Assembly: GCF_026626745.1 (NCBI RefSeq)
Contig: NZ_JAPNJW010000001.1
Span: 5,440,001-5,504,000 of the forward strand
Direction of reading: 5' to 3'
Length of the DNA: 64,000 bases
DNA from: Nannocystis sp. RBIL2
GTDB lineage: Bacteria > Myxococcota_A > Polyangia > Nannocystales > Nannocystaceae
Shown: in pieces, positions 8,525 to 17,378 of the stretch
How positions within the stretch are numbered: position 1 is the first letter of the stretch
Layout: every line of letters begins with the position of its first letter
Made by a program: the position numbers and the translations under genes
Notes under the pieces: model-generated
What the model saw: only the letters and a program-made list of their open reading frames with translations
Database searches by the model: none
Told to the model about the DNA's origin: nothing

Positions 8525-9574
8525 TCAGCGGGCGATCATCCCCTCGTCGACGAAGAAGCGGTACCACGCGCGCACGGCCGCCGGCAGGTCGCCGGGCTGA
8601 AAGCCGAGCTCCTGCTGCGCGCGCGTGGTGTCGGCGCGGCGCTGCATCGTCAGCACGAACACCGCGCCGGGCGTGAGGTGCTGCGGCACGTTGGGGAACA
8701 GCTTGGCCATCGGCTTGGAGATGGTGCGCGCCACCGCCGACATCACGCGCGGCGACAGGGCGATCGGCCGCCGGTCGGTCCCGATCTGCTCGGCGAACAG
8801 CGCCACCATCTCGTCCATCGTCACGTAGCGGGTGCTGAAGATGTAGCGCTGACCGGTGCGCCCGCGCTCCATCGCCAGCACGTGCCCGCGCGCCAGGTCC
8901 TCGGTCGTCACCGCCTCGTAGCCGCCGGGGATGATCGCCCGCAGCTTGCCGCGCGAGAAGTCGATCATCGCCTTGCCCGTGCGCGACGGCAGATAGTCGT
9001 ACGGCCCGACCACCCCCGTCGACACCGCGATCACCACGTCGAGCCCGTCGGCGCACGCCTGCAGCACCTCGTGCTCGGCCAGCACCTTCGTGCGCGAGTA
9101 GGGCATCCACTCGACGAACGGATAGAACGGCATGTCCTCGTTGCACGGCCTCTGCGGGTCGTCGGGGTCGAAGCCGATCGTCGAGAACGAGCTGGTGTGG
9201 ACCACTCGCGCCACCCCGGCCCGCTGCGCCGCCCGCAGGACGTTGCGCGTGCCGATCACGTTGATCTTCCACAGGTCGCGCATCTGCGGCTCGGTCGGGC
9301 TCAGCACCGAGACCTTGGCCGCGGTGTGATACACGCGGGTGCAGCCCTTGACCGCGCGAGCCACCGCGTCGGCGTCGAGCAGGTCGCCCTCGATGCGCTC
9401 CACCTGCAGACCCTCAATTCCCCGATTGTTGTGCCGAGGATGCACGAGCACTCGCACATCCTCGCCCGCGGCCAGCAGATGTCGCACAAGGCTCGCACCG
9501 ACGTGGCCGCTGGCGCCTGTCACCAGGGTCTTGCCGTTGGGAGGCGTCGGAACACTGCTCTGAGGGGTCGTCAT
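8525..9574 (-). CDS. NAD-dependent epimerase/dehydratase (extended SDR)
   Basis: 349 residues from ATG at 9574; a GTG six codons earlier is the alternative. Near the N-terminus TLVTGASGHVGASLVRHLL is the Rossmann nucleotide-binding motif, and YSRTK carries the catalytic Tyr and Lys of extended short-chain dehydrogenases. SSFSTIGF supplies the Ser. Such enzymes oxidise, reduce or epimerise sugar-nucleotides, flavonoid-like alcohols or sterols; the sequence fits the dihydroflavonol-reductase-like group, with unknown substrate. It ends three bases from the AgmX gene stop (convergent) and is divergent from the histidine kinase. Confidence 0.85.
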   Translation of the reverse strand: MTTPQSSVPTPPNGKTLVTGASGHVGASLVRHLLAAGEDVRVLVHPRHNNRGIEGLQVERIEGDLLDADAVARAVKGCTRVYHTAAKVSVLSPTEPQMRDLWKINVIGTRNVLRAAQRAGVARVVHTSSFSTIGFDPDDPQRPCNEDMPFYPFVEWMPYSRTKVLAEHEVLQACADGLDVVIAVSTGVVGPYDYLPSRTGKAMIDFSRGKLRAIIPGGYEAVTTEDLARGHVLAMERGRTGQRYIFSTRYVTMDEMVALFAEQIGTDRRPIALSPRVMSAVARTISKPMAKLFPNVPQHLTPGAVFVLTMQRRADTTRAQQELGFQPGDLPAAVRAWYRFFVDEGMIAR

Positions 9575-9679
9575 GGCGCGCAACGAGACCACGGCGACCG
9601 CGCCCTGTAAAGCGCACCGGCCTCGCGACGTGGCCCACGTCGCACCCCGACAACCGCTGCGTTATGCTCTCGGCCCCGG

Positions 9680-11116
9680 ATGGCAAAGCGCCAGCCAACT
9701 TGGTCGCGCCGGCTGATCGCCCTGCTCGAGCGCGGTTTGCCGCCCGCGCTGCTGGAAGACCACGAGATGCGTCGCAGGGCCCTCCTCATCGAGGGCACCG
9801 CCTGGTTGGTCGTCCTCGCCTGCGCGCTCACCGTGCCCGTCATCGCCGGCACGACCTCGGGCATCGGCCGCATCACCTCGCTGGCCGCCGATGTCGGCAC
9901 CCTCGCGCTCACCCTCGTGGGCCCGTGGCTGCTGCGCCGGCGCGGCACGCCCGTGGCTGCGGGCCACTGGATCACCGCCTGCGTGTTCGCCGGCACCCTC
10001 TACGCCGTCTCGACCACCGGCGCCTTCGCCTCGCCCTACTGGATCTTGCTCGCCATCGTGCCCTTCCTCGCGGCGCAGATGGCGGGCCGCCGCGCGGGTC
10101 ACCTGTGGGGCGCGATCTGCCTGGTCGGCGTGTGCGCGCTGTTCTTCGCCGACCACTTCACCGACGTCCTGCCGCAGTTCCACGACCCCGACCGCTACGC
10201 CACCACCACCGCGATCTACGGGGCGATGACGATCCTCGCGGTGCACGGCCTCAGCCACCTGGCCGACCTCGCCAAGGACGAGGCGATCGCCCGCGCCGAG
10301 GCGGCCGCGGCCCAGCTCGAGCACGCCGATCTCGAGATCGAGCGCGCGCGGATCCTCGCCCAGCAGGCCGTCGCGGCCAACAGCGCCAAGTCGGCCTTCA
10401 TGGCGACGATGAGCCACGAGCTGCGCACCCCGCTCAACGCAGTGATCGGCTACGCCGAGATGCTGGTCGAGGACGCCGACGCCCAGGGCCTGCCGGACAT
10501 GCGCGACGACCTCGTCAAGATCGTCGGCGCCAGCCAGCACCTGCTCGGGCTCATCGACGACGTCCTCGACCTCTCGCGCGTCGAGGCGACCAAGCTCGAC
10601 CTCCGACGCGAGCAGTTCGCCCCCGAGGACGTCGCGCGCGAGGTCACCGAGGCGCTGCAGCCGCTCGCGCGCACGCGCGGCAACGTGCTCGAGGTCCGCG
10701 CCCCGCCGGCCCCGCTCCACGCCATGCTCGACCGCGGCCGGCTGCGTCAGGTCCTCATCAACCTGGTCGGCAACGCCCTCAAGTTCACCGCGCGCGGCCA
10801 CGTCACCGTCCACGTGCGCGGCGAGGAGGTCGGCCCGGCCCGCTTCGTCGTGTTCGCGGTGGAGGACACCGGCATCGGCATCCGCGAGGGCGACCACCGG
10901 CGGATCTTCGAGCCCTTCACGCAGGTCGACTCGTCGCCGCGGCGCCGCTACGAGGGCACCGGCCTCGGCCTCGCCCTGTGCAAGCACCTCGTCGAGATGA
11001 TGGGCGGCAGCATCGGCGTCCGCTCCGAGTTCGGCCGCGGCAGCGTCTTCACGGTCCGGCTGCCCGCCGAGCCTCCAGCGCGATCCGAACGGGCCGCGCC
11101 GGCCGCAGCGTGCTGA
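9680..11116 (+). CDS. Membrane sensor histidine kinase
   Basis: 478 residues with about five to six predicted membrane segments in the first 190 (MASE-like sensor, no recognised ligand site). A short coiled coil (DEAIARAEAAAAQLEHADLE) follows. Then come the phosphoacceptor H-box MSHELRTPLN with His246, the N-box LVGNALKFT, G1 EDTGIGI, F-box IFEPFTQ and G2 GTGLGLAL. All catalytic motifs are intact. No response regulator is adjacent, so the partner lies elsewhere. The last ~20 codons (PPARSERAAPAAAC) look like run-on sequence and overlap the 3' end of the P450 gene by 68 bases on the other strand. Confidence 0.93.
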   Translation: MAKRQPTWSRRLIALLERGLPPALLEDHEMRRRALLIEGTAWLVVLACALTVPVIAGTTSGIGRITSLAADVGTLALTLVGPWLLRRRGTPVAAGHWITACVFAGTLYAVSTTGAFASPYWILLAIVPFLAAQMAGRRAGHLWGAICLVGVCALFFADHFTDVLPQFHDPDRYATTTAIYGAMTILAVHGLSHLADLAKDEAIARAEAAAAQLEHADLEIERARILAQQAVAANSAKSAFMATMSHELRTPLNAVIGYAEMLVEDADAQGLPDMRDDLVKIVGASQHLLGLIDDVLDLSRVEATKLDLRREQFAPEDVAREVTEALQPLARTRGNVLEVRAPPAPLHAMLDRGRLRQVLINLVGNALKFTARGHVTVHVRGEEVGPARFVVFAVEDTGIGIREGDHRRIFEPFTQVDSSPRRRYEGTGLGLALCKHLVEMMGGSIGVRSEFGRGSVFTVRLPAEPPARSERAAPAAAC

Positions 11117-12428
11117 CCCCGACGCTCGGCACCTCCGGCGTCAGCAAGCGCCAGCTGTAGCGCCGGGCCACCGCCGCCAGCGCGATCACCAGCTCGAGCA
11201 GGGCGAAGTGGATGCCGATGCAAATGCGATGACCTGCCCCGAAGGGCATGTACGCCGTCTTCTGGCGCGCCTGCGCCGCGCCGGGCGCGAACCGGTCGGG
11301 GTCGAAGCGGTTGGGGTCGGGCCACACGTCGGGCTGGCGGTGCAGCTCGTGGACCATCACGGTGATGATCGAGCCCTTGGCGATCGGGTAGCCGCCGAGC
11401 ACGTCGTCGCGCGCCGCGGTGCGGGGGATCGCCCACACCGCCGGGTAGAGCCGCAGCGTCTCGTCGATCACCTGACGCGTGTAGGGCAGCTTCGGGATGT
11501 CCTCGAGGCCAGGTACGTCGTGATCGAGCGCGTCGACCTCGGCCTGCAGGCGGGCCATCACCTCGGGGTGGCTGGCCAGCAGCGTCAGCGCCCACGTCAG
11601 CGACACCGCGGTCGTCTCGTGGCCGGCGATGAACACGGTCATCACCTCGTCGCGCAGCTGCTCGTCGCTCATGCGGCGGCCCGACTCGTCGTCGCTGGCG
11701 GCGAGCAGCACGTCGAGCAGGTCGCGCTGCTCCGAGCCCGACGCGCCCTTGCGGCGCTTGCCGATGAGGTCGTAGATGAACGCGTCGACCTCTTTCTTGG
11801 CCGCGACGAACCGGCGGTTCTGCGGCGTGGGGATCCACAGCGGCGGCGTGAACAGCTCGAACAGGCGCCGGCTGGCCAGGTCGAGCGCCGTCCCGATCGC
11901 GCGCCCGATCGGCCCGGCGTCGCCGATCTCCGGCACCCCGAACATGGTCCGGCCGATCACGTCCATCGCCATCCGCATCGACTCGAACAGCGCCTCGATC
12001 TCCGTCTCGTGCGACCAGCGCTGCAGCATCTGCTCGACCGCGCCGCGCATGTCGCCGACGTAGCGCTGCACCGCCTTCGGCGTGAAGTGCGGCTGCATCA
12101 GGCGCCGCTGGCTGGTCCACGTCTCGCCTTCGGACGAGAACAAGCCTTGCCCGACGAGCAGCCGCAGCCCGTCGATCTCCGCCAGCTTTTGATACGCCCC
12201 GCGGCTCTCCACCAGGATGTGCTGCGCGTGCTCCGGCCGGACCGTCGGCACCACCACGATCTTCCCGAAGTGGACCGACAGCGGCGCTCCGTAGCGGCGC
12301 ACCAGGTCGGTCATGCCGACGAAGTTGGTCTTCCTGGCGATGTCGACCATGCTGCCCAGCCACGGCAGGCCGGGCGCCCGGGGCATGGTCCTGAACGGCG
12401 TTCCACTGACATCGACGGGCGCGTTCAT
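11049..12428 (-). CDS. Cytochrome P450
   Basis: 459 residues from ATG at 12428 (MNAPVDVSG), a full-length soluble bacterial P450. The oxygen-activating I-helix motif AGHETT begins near residue 269, the K-helix ETLR is near 323, and the heme ligand Cys is about residue 403 in FGAGHRICIG. It should be a haem-thiolate monooxygenase needing ferredoxin and reductase partners, none of which is nearby. Substrate unknown; the sequence resembles the fatty-acid/terpenoid-type P450s of the CYP4/CYP102-like clan more than secondary-metabolite P450s. It is divergent from hom, with 48 bp between start codons. Confidence 0.95.
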   Translation of the reverse strand: MNAPVDVSGTPFRTMPRAPGLPWLGSMVDIARKTNFVGMTDLVRRYGAPLSVHFGKIVVVPTVRPEHAQHILVESRGAYQKLAEIDGLRLLVGQGLFSSEGETWTSQRRLMQPHFTPKAVQRYVGDMRGAVEQMLQRWSHETEIEALFESMRMAMDVIGRTMFGVPEIGDAGPIGRAIGTALDLASRRLFELFTPPLWIPTPQNRRFVAAKKEVDAFIYDLIGKRRKGASGSEQRDLLDVLLAASDDESGRRMSDEQLRDEVMTVFIAGHETTAVSLTWALTLLASHPEVMARLQAEVDALDHDVPGLEDIPKLPYTRQVIDETLRLYPAVWAIPRTAARDDVLGGYPIAKGSIITVMVHELHRQPDVWPDPNRFDPDRFAPGAAQARQKTAYMPFGAGHRICIGIHFALLELVIALAAVARRYSWRLLTPEVPSVGVSTLRPARPVRIALEARRAAGP

Positions 12429-12476
12429 CGCAGCGCCAGCGTCGCACAATCGCCGCCCGTCTGGTACTGTCGGCGC

Positions 12477-13766
12477 GTGACTGCCCTCGGCGTCGGCATC
12501 CTCGGCCTCGGCAACGTCGGCGCGGGAACGGTGCGGCTGCTCGAGGAACACCGCGCGCGCATCGAGGCCCGTCTCGGGGTGTCCCTTAGCATCCGTCGCG
12601 TCCTCGTGCGCGACCGTGCGCGCGAGCGGGCCGTCGACGTCGCGCCGGAGCTGCTGACCACCGACATCGAGGCCGTCCTCGGCGACCCGGAGATCGCCAT
12701 CGTCGTCGAGCTCATGGGCGGCGTCGAACCGGCGCGCAGCTACATTTTGGCCGCGCTGCGGGCCGGCAAGCACGTCGTCACCGCCAACAAGGCGGTGCTC
12801 GCCGAGCGCGGCGCCGAGATCTTCGCCGAGGCCGCCCGGGTCGGCCGGGCGGTCGTCTTCGAGGGCAGCGTGGCCGGCGGGATCCCCCTGCTCCGCAGCT
12901 TGCGGGAGGGCCTCGCCAGCGACCGGATCACCGGTCTGTGCGGCATCGTCAACGGCACCTCCAACTACATCCTCGACGCCATGACCCGCACCGGCGCAGG
13001 CTTTGCCGACGCGCTCGCGGGGGCCCAGGCGGCCGGCTACGCCGAGGCCGATCCCACGCTCGACGTCGGCGGTGGCGACGCCGCCCACAAGCTGGCGCTG
13101 CTGGCCCTGGTCGCGTTCGGCGTGCAGGTCGACCCGGCGACGATCCCGACCGAGGGGATCTCCCATATCACCGCGTTCGACATCCGGGCCGCCGCCGAGC
13201 TCGGATTCATCATCAAAAGCCTCGCCATCGGTCAGCGCGACGAGCACGGCGTCGGCCTCCGCGTCCACCCCACGCTCGTCCCCCGCGGCCACGTCCTCGC
13301 CGGCGTGCAGGGGGCCTTCAACGCGGTGCTCGTGCAGTCCGACGCGCTCGGCCCCAGCCTCTACTACGGCCGCGGCGCCGGCATGATGCCGACCGCAGTC
13401 GCAGTCGTGTCCGACATCCTCGAGGTCGCGCGCGACCTGCTCGCCGGCCTGTACTCCCGGCCAGGTCCCACAGGACAGGTCCCTTCGGCCATCCCCGCGC
13501 CGATCGCCCTGCGCCCGCTGGCCGACGTCGTCTGCGCCCACTACCTGCGCTTCCGCGCCCCGCACGTCCCCGGCGTGCTCGGCCGGGTCGCCGCCTGCCT
13601 CGGCCGCCACGGCGTCAGCATCCGCCGCATGTCGCAGGAGACCCCCTCCGACGACGGCTCGGCAGCGATGGTGATGCTGACCGAACCCGTCGCCGACGGC
13701 CCGCTGGCCGCCGCCCTCGTCGAAGCCGCCCTCCCGGTCACCCGCCTGCGCCTGCTCGCCGATTGA
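12477..13766 (+). CDS. hom: Homoserine dehydrogenase
   Basis: 429 residues from GTG at 12477. It reduces aspartate semialdehyde to homoserine in the cytoplasm, for threonine, methionine and isoleucine synthesis. GILGLGNVGAGTV is the NAD(P)-binding motif; TANKAVLAERG and GIVNGTSNYILDAM are the family's conserved catalytic-core sequences, and EADPTLDVGGGDAAHKLA covers the substrate-binding region. The last ~80 residues form an ACT domain, implying allosteric feedback, normally by threonine. Hairpin repeat sequence at 13463-13490 encodes RPGPTGQVPSAIP, an apparent insertion in the loop before the ACT domain. Confidence 0.95.
   Translation: MTALGVGILGLGNVGAGTVRLLEEHRARIEARLGVSLSIRRVLVRDRARERAVDVAPELLTTDIEAVLGDPEIAIVVELMGGVEPARSYILAALRAGKHVVTANKAVLAERGAEIFAEAARVGRAVVFEGSVAGGIPLLRSLREGLASDRITGLCGIVNGTSNYILDAMTRTGAGFADALAGAQAAGYAEADPTLDVGGGDAAHKLALLALVAFGVQVDPATIPTEGISHITAFDIRAAAELGFIIKSLAIGQRDEHGVGLRVHPTLVPRGHVLAGVQGAFNAVLVQSDALGPSLYYGRGAGMMPTAVAVVSDILEVARDLLAGLYSRPGPTGQVPSAIPAPIALRPLADVVCAHYLRFRAPHVPGVLGRVAACLGRHGVSIRRMSQETPSDDGSAAMVMLTEPVADGPLAAALVEAALPVTRLRLLAD
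13463..13490. repeat. Dispersed repeat copy inside hom
   Basis: AGGTCCC, then GGACAGGTCCC, then TTCGGCC: a CTG-type member of the dispersed family, read in frame. It encodes a Pro/Gly-rich linker between the catalytic and ACT domains of homoserine dehydrogenase. Confidence 0.5.
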
Positions 13767-13788
13767 GACCTGTCCGCAAGGACATGTC
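13767..13788. terminator. Hairpin immediately after hom stop
   Basis: GACCTGTCC (13767-13775), GCAA, GGACATGTC (13780-13788) starts on the base after the TGA. The stem has eight pairs and one C/A mismatch, with a GNRA-type GCAA tetraloop that would stabilise it as RNA. It has no following T-run. It belongs to the dispersed family; termination or mRNA 3'-end protection is inferred. Confidence 0.6.
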
Positions 13789-14170
13789 GAAACATCGGCC
13801 GCAGTGACAGAGGCCTGACCTCCGCGGCCATCCAGCTTTGGCTGTCAGGGCCGAGCCCCTCCGTACCCCTGACCTCCGAGCCGGGACCTCGCGGACGCGC
13901 GAAGCAGGCCCGTCCCCCCGCCGCGTGAAGACGCCGAGATCGCCTGCACTGCCACATGGCGCAAGAGCCATGTTTTAGCCCCTACCACCCGGGCGGCCTC
14001 GTCGGCCTTGTCCCTCGCAGAGACGCTCCCACGCCGGTCTCTCCGCGTTCGCGCGATCGCGTGCCGGTCGCTGCCGAATCGTTGCTCCCATTTGACCCGT
14101 CGATTATTTTTTTGACCGACCGGCCAATTCAAGCGCGTTCACGCGCACTGCCGGCAATAGGAGACACCCC
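13789..14170. other. Intergenic region between hom and the hydrolase gene
   Basis: About 380 bases with no convincing protein frame. It contains the hairpin at 13954-13977 and an AT-rich stretch, TTATTTTTTTGACC, at about 14104-14117, in an otherwise GC-rich region about 55 bases before the hydrolase start. That stretch is a plausible promoter element. Confidence 0.5.
13954..13977 (+). terminator. Intrinsic-terminator-like hairpin
   Basis: ACATGGC (13954-13960), GCAAGA, GCCATGT (13967-13973), followed by TTTA. This is a perfect 7-bp stem with a short T-tract, the most terminator-like structure in the window. It lies 188 bp after hom. Confidence 0.5.
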
Positions 14171-15016
14171 TTGTCGAGACCGACTCCCCTCATCCTCGCC
14201 CTCGCTGCGCTCACCGCCTGCGCTGATTCCTCCGCAGCAACCCCCGCGGAGCCCGTCGACGCCCGGTTCGTCGCCAGCGACGGCATCGACCTGCACTACG
14301 TCGAATACCCCGGCGACGGCAGCCCCGTCGTCCTCCTCCACGGCTACACCAGCACCGCGGACGCGACCTGGCAGGCGCCCGGCATCGCCCAGGCGCTGGC
14401 CGAGAATCACCGCGTCATCCTCCTCGATCAGCGCGGCCACGGCGACAGCGACAAGCCGCACGACCCTGCCGCCTACGGCGGGCGCATGCTCACCGACATC
14501 GTCGAGTTGATGGACCACCTCGACATCGACCGGGCCCACATCGCCGGCTACTCCATGGGCGGCAACATCACCGCGGTGCTGCTGAACGCCGCCCCGGAGC
14601 GGTTCATCACCGCCAGCCTGTGCGGCACCGGCGTGGCCGAAGCGGACGAAGCGCTGCGCACCGCCGCCGAGGCCCTCGACCCCGTCGGCGTCGATCCCGA
14701 GGAGATCGAGCTACTGAAGATGATCGAGGAGGGCAAGATCGACGCGCCGGTGCTCGACGACGCCGCGATGGAGGCGCTGGCGGTCGGCTGGGGCCAGTGG
14801 GGTCCGCCGCCCGTCGACCTCACGGACATCGAATTCCCCGTGCTCGCGGTCAACGGCGAGTTCGACCGCCCGTACTCGAAGACGGTGCGCATGGTCCGGG
14901 AGCTGCCGCAATTCGTGAGCTCCGTGATCCCCGGCCGCGGCCACATCACCACACTCATCGATCCCGGCTTCCGCGACGCGCTCGTCGACTTCATCGAGGC
15001 CCACGACGACGAATGA
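14171..15016 (+). CDS. Alpha/beta hydrolase lipoprotein
   Basis: 281 residues. TTG at 14171 is the likely start because AGGAG lies seven to eight bases upstream and it gives a lipoprotein signal (LILALAALTAC, Cys 17). The hydrolase fold shows the oxyanion motif LLHGYTS, DQRGHGDSD, the nucleophile elbow GYSMGG and a late GRGHITT with the catalytic His; an Asp in NGEFDRP is the likely third member. It should act as an esterase, lipase or peptidase-type hydrolase outside the cytoplasm; the substrate is unknown. A TetR gene converges on it with a three-base gap. Confidence 0.85.
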   Translation: MSRPTPLILALAALTACADSSAATPAEPVDARFVASDGIDLHYVEYPGDGSPVVLLHGYTSTADATWQAPGIAQALAENHRVILLDQRGHGDSDKPHDPAAYGGRMLTDIVELMDHLDIDRAHIAGYSMGGNITAVLLNAAPERFITASLCGTGVAEADEALRTAAEALDPVGVDPEEIELLKMIEEGKIDAPVLDDAAMEALAVGWGQWGPPPVDLTDIEFPVLAVNGEFDRPYSKTVRMVRELPQFVSSVIPGRGHITTLIDPGFRDALVDFIEAHDDE

Positions 15017-15019
15017 CTC

Positions 15020-15691
15020 TCACCGCCGCGCGCGGCGGGCCGGGCCCTTCGAGCGCACCGTGTCGTCGGGTGTCGCGCGCGTGGCCGCCTCGAACAGCGC
15101 CACCGCCTCGCGCGACGCCTCGGCGAGGTCGACCTTCTCCCCGTACGTCGCGCGCTGGATCAGCACCCCGTCGATCACCGAGCGCACCGCCACCGCCATC
15201 GGCCGCGGCGAGAACCGGCGAAACTCCCCGGCCGCCTGCCCCTCCAGGAAGATCGCCTTCAAGAATTCGAAGCCCGGCTCGTACGTGCGCGCGTCGAGCA
15301 CTTGCTGCCCGGTGCTCGTGCGCAGGCCGTTCCAGATCTCCAGCAGCGCCACCGCCTCCTGCCCGTGGCCGGCGATGAACGCGATGCTGCCCTCGATGTA
15401 CGCCCGCAGCTTGCCCGCCGCGCGTGACTCGGCCGCGACTGTCGGCAGCACCCGCTGCGTCACCTTCGTCATCACCGACGTGTAGACCTGCGCGATCAGC
15501 TCGTCCTTACCGGCGAAGTGATAGGAGATCACGCCCTTGCTGATCCCCGCCCGCTCCGCGATCGTCGCCAGCGACGCCTGCGCGTAGCCCATGCTGGCGA
15601 TGATCTCGATCGTGCATTGCACGATCTGGGCGCGCCGAGCCTCCTCCACGAAGGAGCGCGGCGCATCGCTCGAACCACCTCGCGGGGGCAT
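15020..15691 (-). CDS. TetR-family transcriptional regulator
   Basis: 223 residues from ATG at 15691. The N-terminal helix-turn-helix is typical: LATIAERAGISKGVISYHF followed by GKDELIAQVY. The helical C-terminal domain should bind a small molecule and dimerise. The next gene in the same direction upstream is the macro/ARH fusion, and the convergent neighbour is the hydrolase; either could be a target, but nothing in the sequence decides it. There is no strong Shine-Dalgarno, so the start could be further upstream. Confidence 0.88.
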   Translation of the reverse strand: MPPRGGSSDAPRSFVEEARRAQIVQCTIEIIASMGYAQASLATIAERAGISKGVISYHFAGKDELIAQVYTSVMTKVTQRVLPTVAAESRAAGKLRAYIEGSIAFIAGHGQEAVALLEIWNGLRTSTGQQVLDARTYEPGFEFLKAIFLEGQAAGEFRRFSPRPMAVAVRSVIDGVLIQRATYGEKVDLAEASREAVALFEAATRATPDDTVRSKGPARRARR

Positions 15692-15804
15692 GGTCGGCGC
15701 CAAAATGACACGCCGGCGCGACGAGGCGCAAGCGCGCACCGCTCGCCGCCGCTTCATCACCGGTCCGGCCGCGGGGACCCCCTCTGCCTGGCGGCACTCG
15801 CCGA

Positions 15805-17274
15805 TCAGCTCCGGCCCGTTTCGATGCGCTCGACCAGCCGCGCGCAGATCGTCTCCACGTACTCGCGCGAAGCCAGCGCCCGCAGCCACGCCTCCGGGAT
15901 CGCCGCCCGACCGTGCATCGCTCCCGCCAGCGCCCCCGTCACCGACGCCGTCGTGTCGGTGTCCTCGCCGAGGTTGATCGCCGCCAGCACCGCCTGTTCG
16001 TAGCTCGGGTGATTCGCCGCGCACCACAGGCTCGCCTCGAGGCAATGCACCACGTAGCCACTGCCGCGGATCGCCGACGCCGGCGCCTCGACGATCGACC
16101 CGTCGAGAATTTTTATTAAAACTTCACGCTCCGCTTCGGGCACGAACGGCGCCAGGTGCTGCGACGCCTGCGCCATCGCCTTTCGCAACGGCCATCCCAA
16201 CACCACCAGCGGCAGCAGCAGCGAGAAGTACGCGCAGCACAGCTGCGAGCGCGGGTGGGCGTGCGTCAGCCCGCTGACCTCCATGCTGCAGCGGACGATC
16301 TCCGCCGGCGCCAGCGCGCGGGTGAACAGCGCCAGCGGGGCGATCCGCATCAGCGAGCCGTTGCCGTTGTCGCGCTCGCTGCGGCCGCCCCATGCCTCGG
16401 GAGGGGCCCCGTTGGCGAAGCGGGCGATCGCGCTGCGGGTGGCGATGCCGACGTCGAACACCTCGCCGTGCGGCGTATAAGCCTGTCCCTTGAGCCATGT
16501 CAGGAATCGCCCCATCATGTCGGGTGGGTCATACCCGTGATGAATCAAGCTGTCGGCCGTGGCCAGCAGCAGCGAGCTGTCGTCCGACCACGTGCCCGGC
16601 GGTTGATTGTAGGTCCCGTGGCCGCGCACCCCCGTGACCGGGTCGGCGGACAGTTGCTCGCGGCTGCGGAATTCGACGGGGACACCGAGCGCGTCGCCGG
16701 CCACGGCCCCGAGCAGGCACCCGAGCATGCGCGCGTGCGCGTCGACGCTTGCCGAGGTGCCAGGGTCGGCCAGAATCGCCGCATACGCGTCATGCACCGC
16801 CTCGTCGAAGCACACCAGTACGACCCGCTCGATCGCGGCGTCCTCGGCCAGAAACGCCGAGATCGTGCGCACCGCGACGGCGCAGGCGTCCTGGATCGGG
16901 TAGCCGTAGATGCCGCACGAGATCGCCGGAAAGGCGATCGTGCGCAGCCCGTGCGCGCGCGCCAGCTCGAGGCTGCTGCGATAGCAGGACGCCAGCAGCG
17001 CCTCCTCGCCGCGGTGGCCCCCGTTCCACACCGGCCCCACAGTGTGGATCACGTGCCTGGCCGGCAGCCGGTAGCCCCCGGTGATCTTCGCCTGTCCCGT
17101 GCGACAGCCGTGGAGCATGCGGCACTCGGCGACCAATTCCGGCCCGGCGGCGCGGTGGATCGCCCCGTCGACCCCTCCGCCGCCCAGCAGCGACGTGTTC
17201 GCCGCGTTGACGATCGCGTCCAGCGCGAGGCGGGTGATGTCCCCGCGAACCAGCTCGATCCGCCGCTCCGACAT
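15805..17274 (-). CDS. Macrodomain fused to ADP-ribosylglycohydrolase
   Basis: 489 residues from ATG at 17274. Residues 1-170 form a MacroD/YmdB-type macrodomain: VRGDIT, IVNAANTSLLGGGGVDGAIH and, later, FPAISCGIYGYP. These families remove mono-ADP-ribose or deacetylate O-acetyl-ADP-ribose. From about 178 a DraG/ARH-type ADP-ribosylglycohydrolase begins (MLGCLLGAVAGDALGVPVEF), with metal-site motifs TWSDDSS near 245 and GEDTDTTASVTGALAGA near 445. Both catalytic centres look intact, so one polypeptide may hydrolyse two kinds of ADP-ribose bond. Residue SDDSS replaces the common TDDT. No ADP-ribosyltransferase is visible nearby. It lies 113 bp upstream of a TetR gene in the same orientation. 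Confidence 0.9.
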   Translation of the reverse strand: MSERRIELVRGDITRLALDAIVNAANTSLLGGGGVDGAIHRAAGPELVAECRMLHGCRTGQAKITGGYRLPARHVIHTVGPVWNGGHRGEEALLASCYRSSLELARAHGLRTIAFPAISCGIYGYPIQDACAVAVRTISAFLAEDAAIERVVLVCFDEAVHDAYAAILADPGTSASVDAHARMLGCLLGAVAGDALGVPVEFRSREQLSADPVTGVRGHGTYNQPPGTWSDDSSLLLATADSLIHHGYDPPDMMGRFLTWLKGQAYTPHGEVFDVGIATRSAIARFANGAPPEAWGGRSERDNGNGSLMRIAPLALFTRALAPAEIVRCSMEVSGLTHAHPRSQLCCAYFSLLLPLVVLGWPLRKAMAQASQHLAPFVPEAEREVLIKILDGSIVEAPASAIRGSGYVVHCLEASLWCAANHPSYEQAVLAAINLGEDTDTTASVTGALAGAMHGRAAIPEAWLRALASREYVETICARLVERIETGRS

Positions 17275-17378
17275 GCCGGCAGTGTAGGCCCAGATCGCCA
17301 TTTGAGCCACCCGCACCGCGCCGCTTGCACATTTTTCAACCCTCGGTCAGATTCTCGACACACTTGAAGGAGGCCCGC

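Noticed and set aside
11231..11251. ACCTGCCCCGAAGGGCATGT in the P450 gene as a dispersed repeat
   Set aside because: It encodes the conserved P450 haem-binding sequence, so the resemblance is explained by protein constraint.
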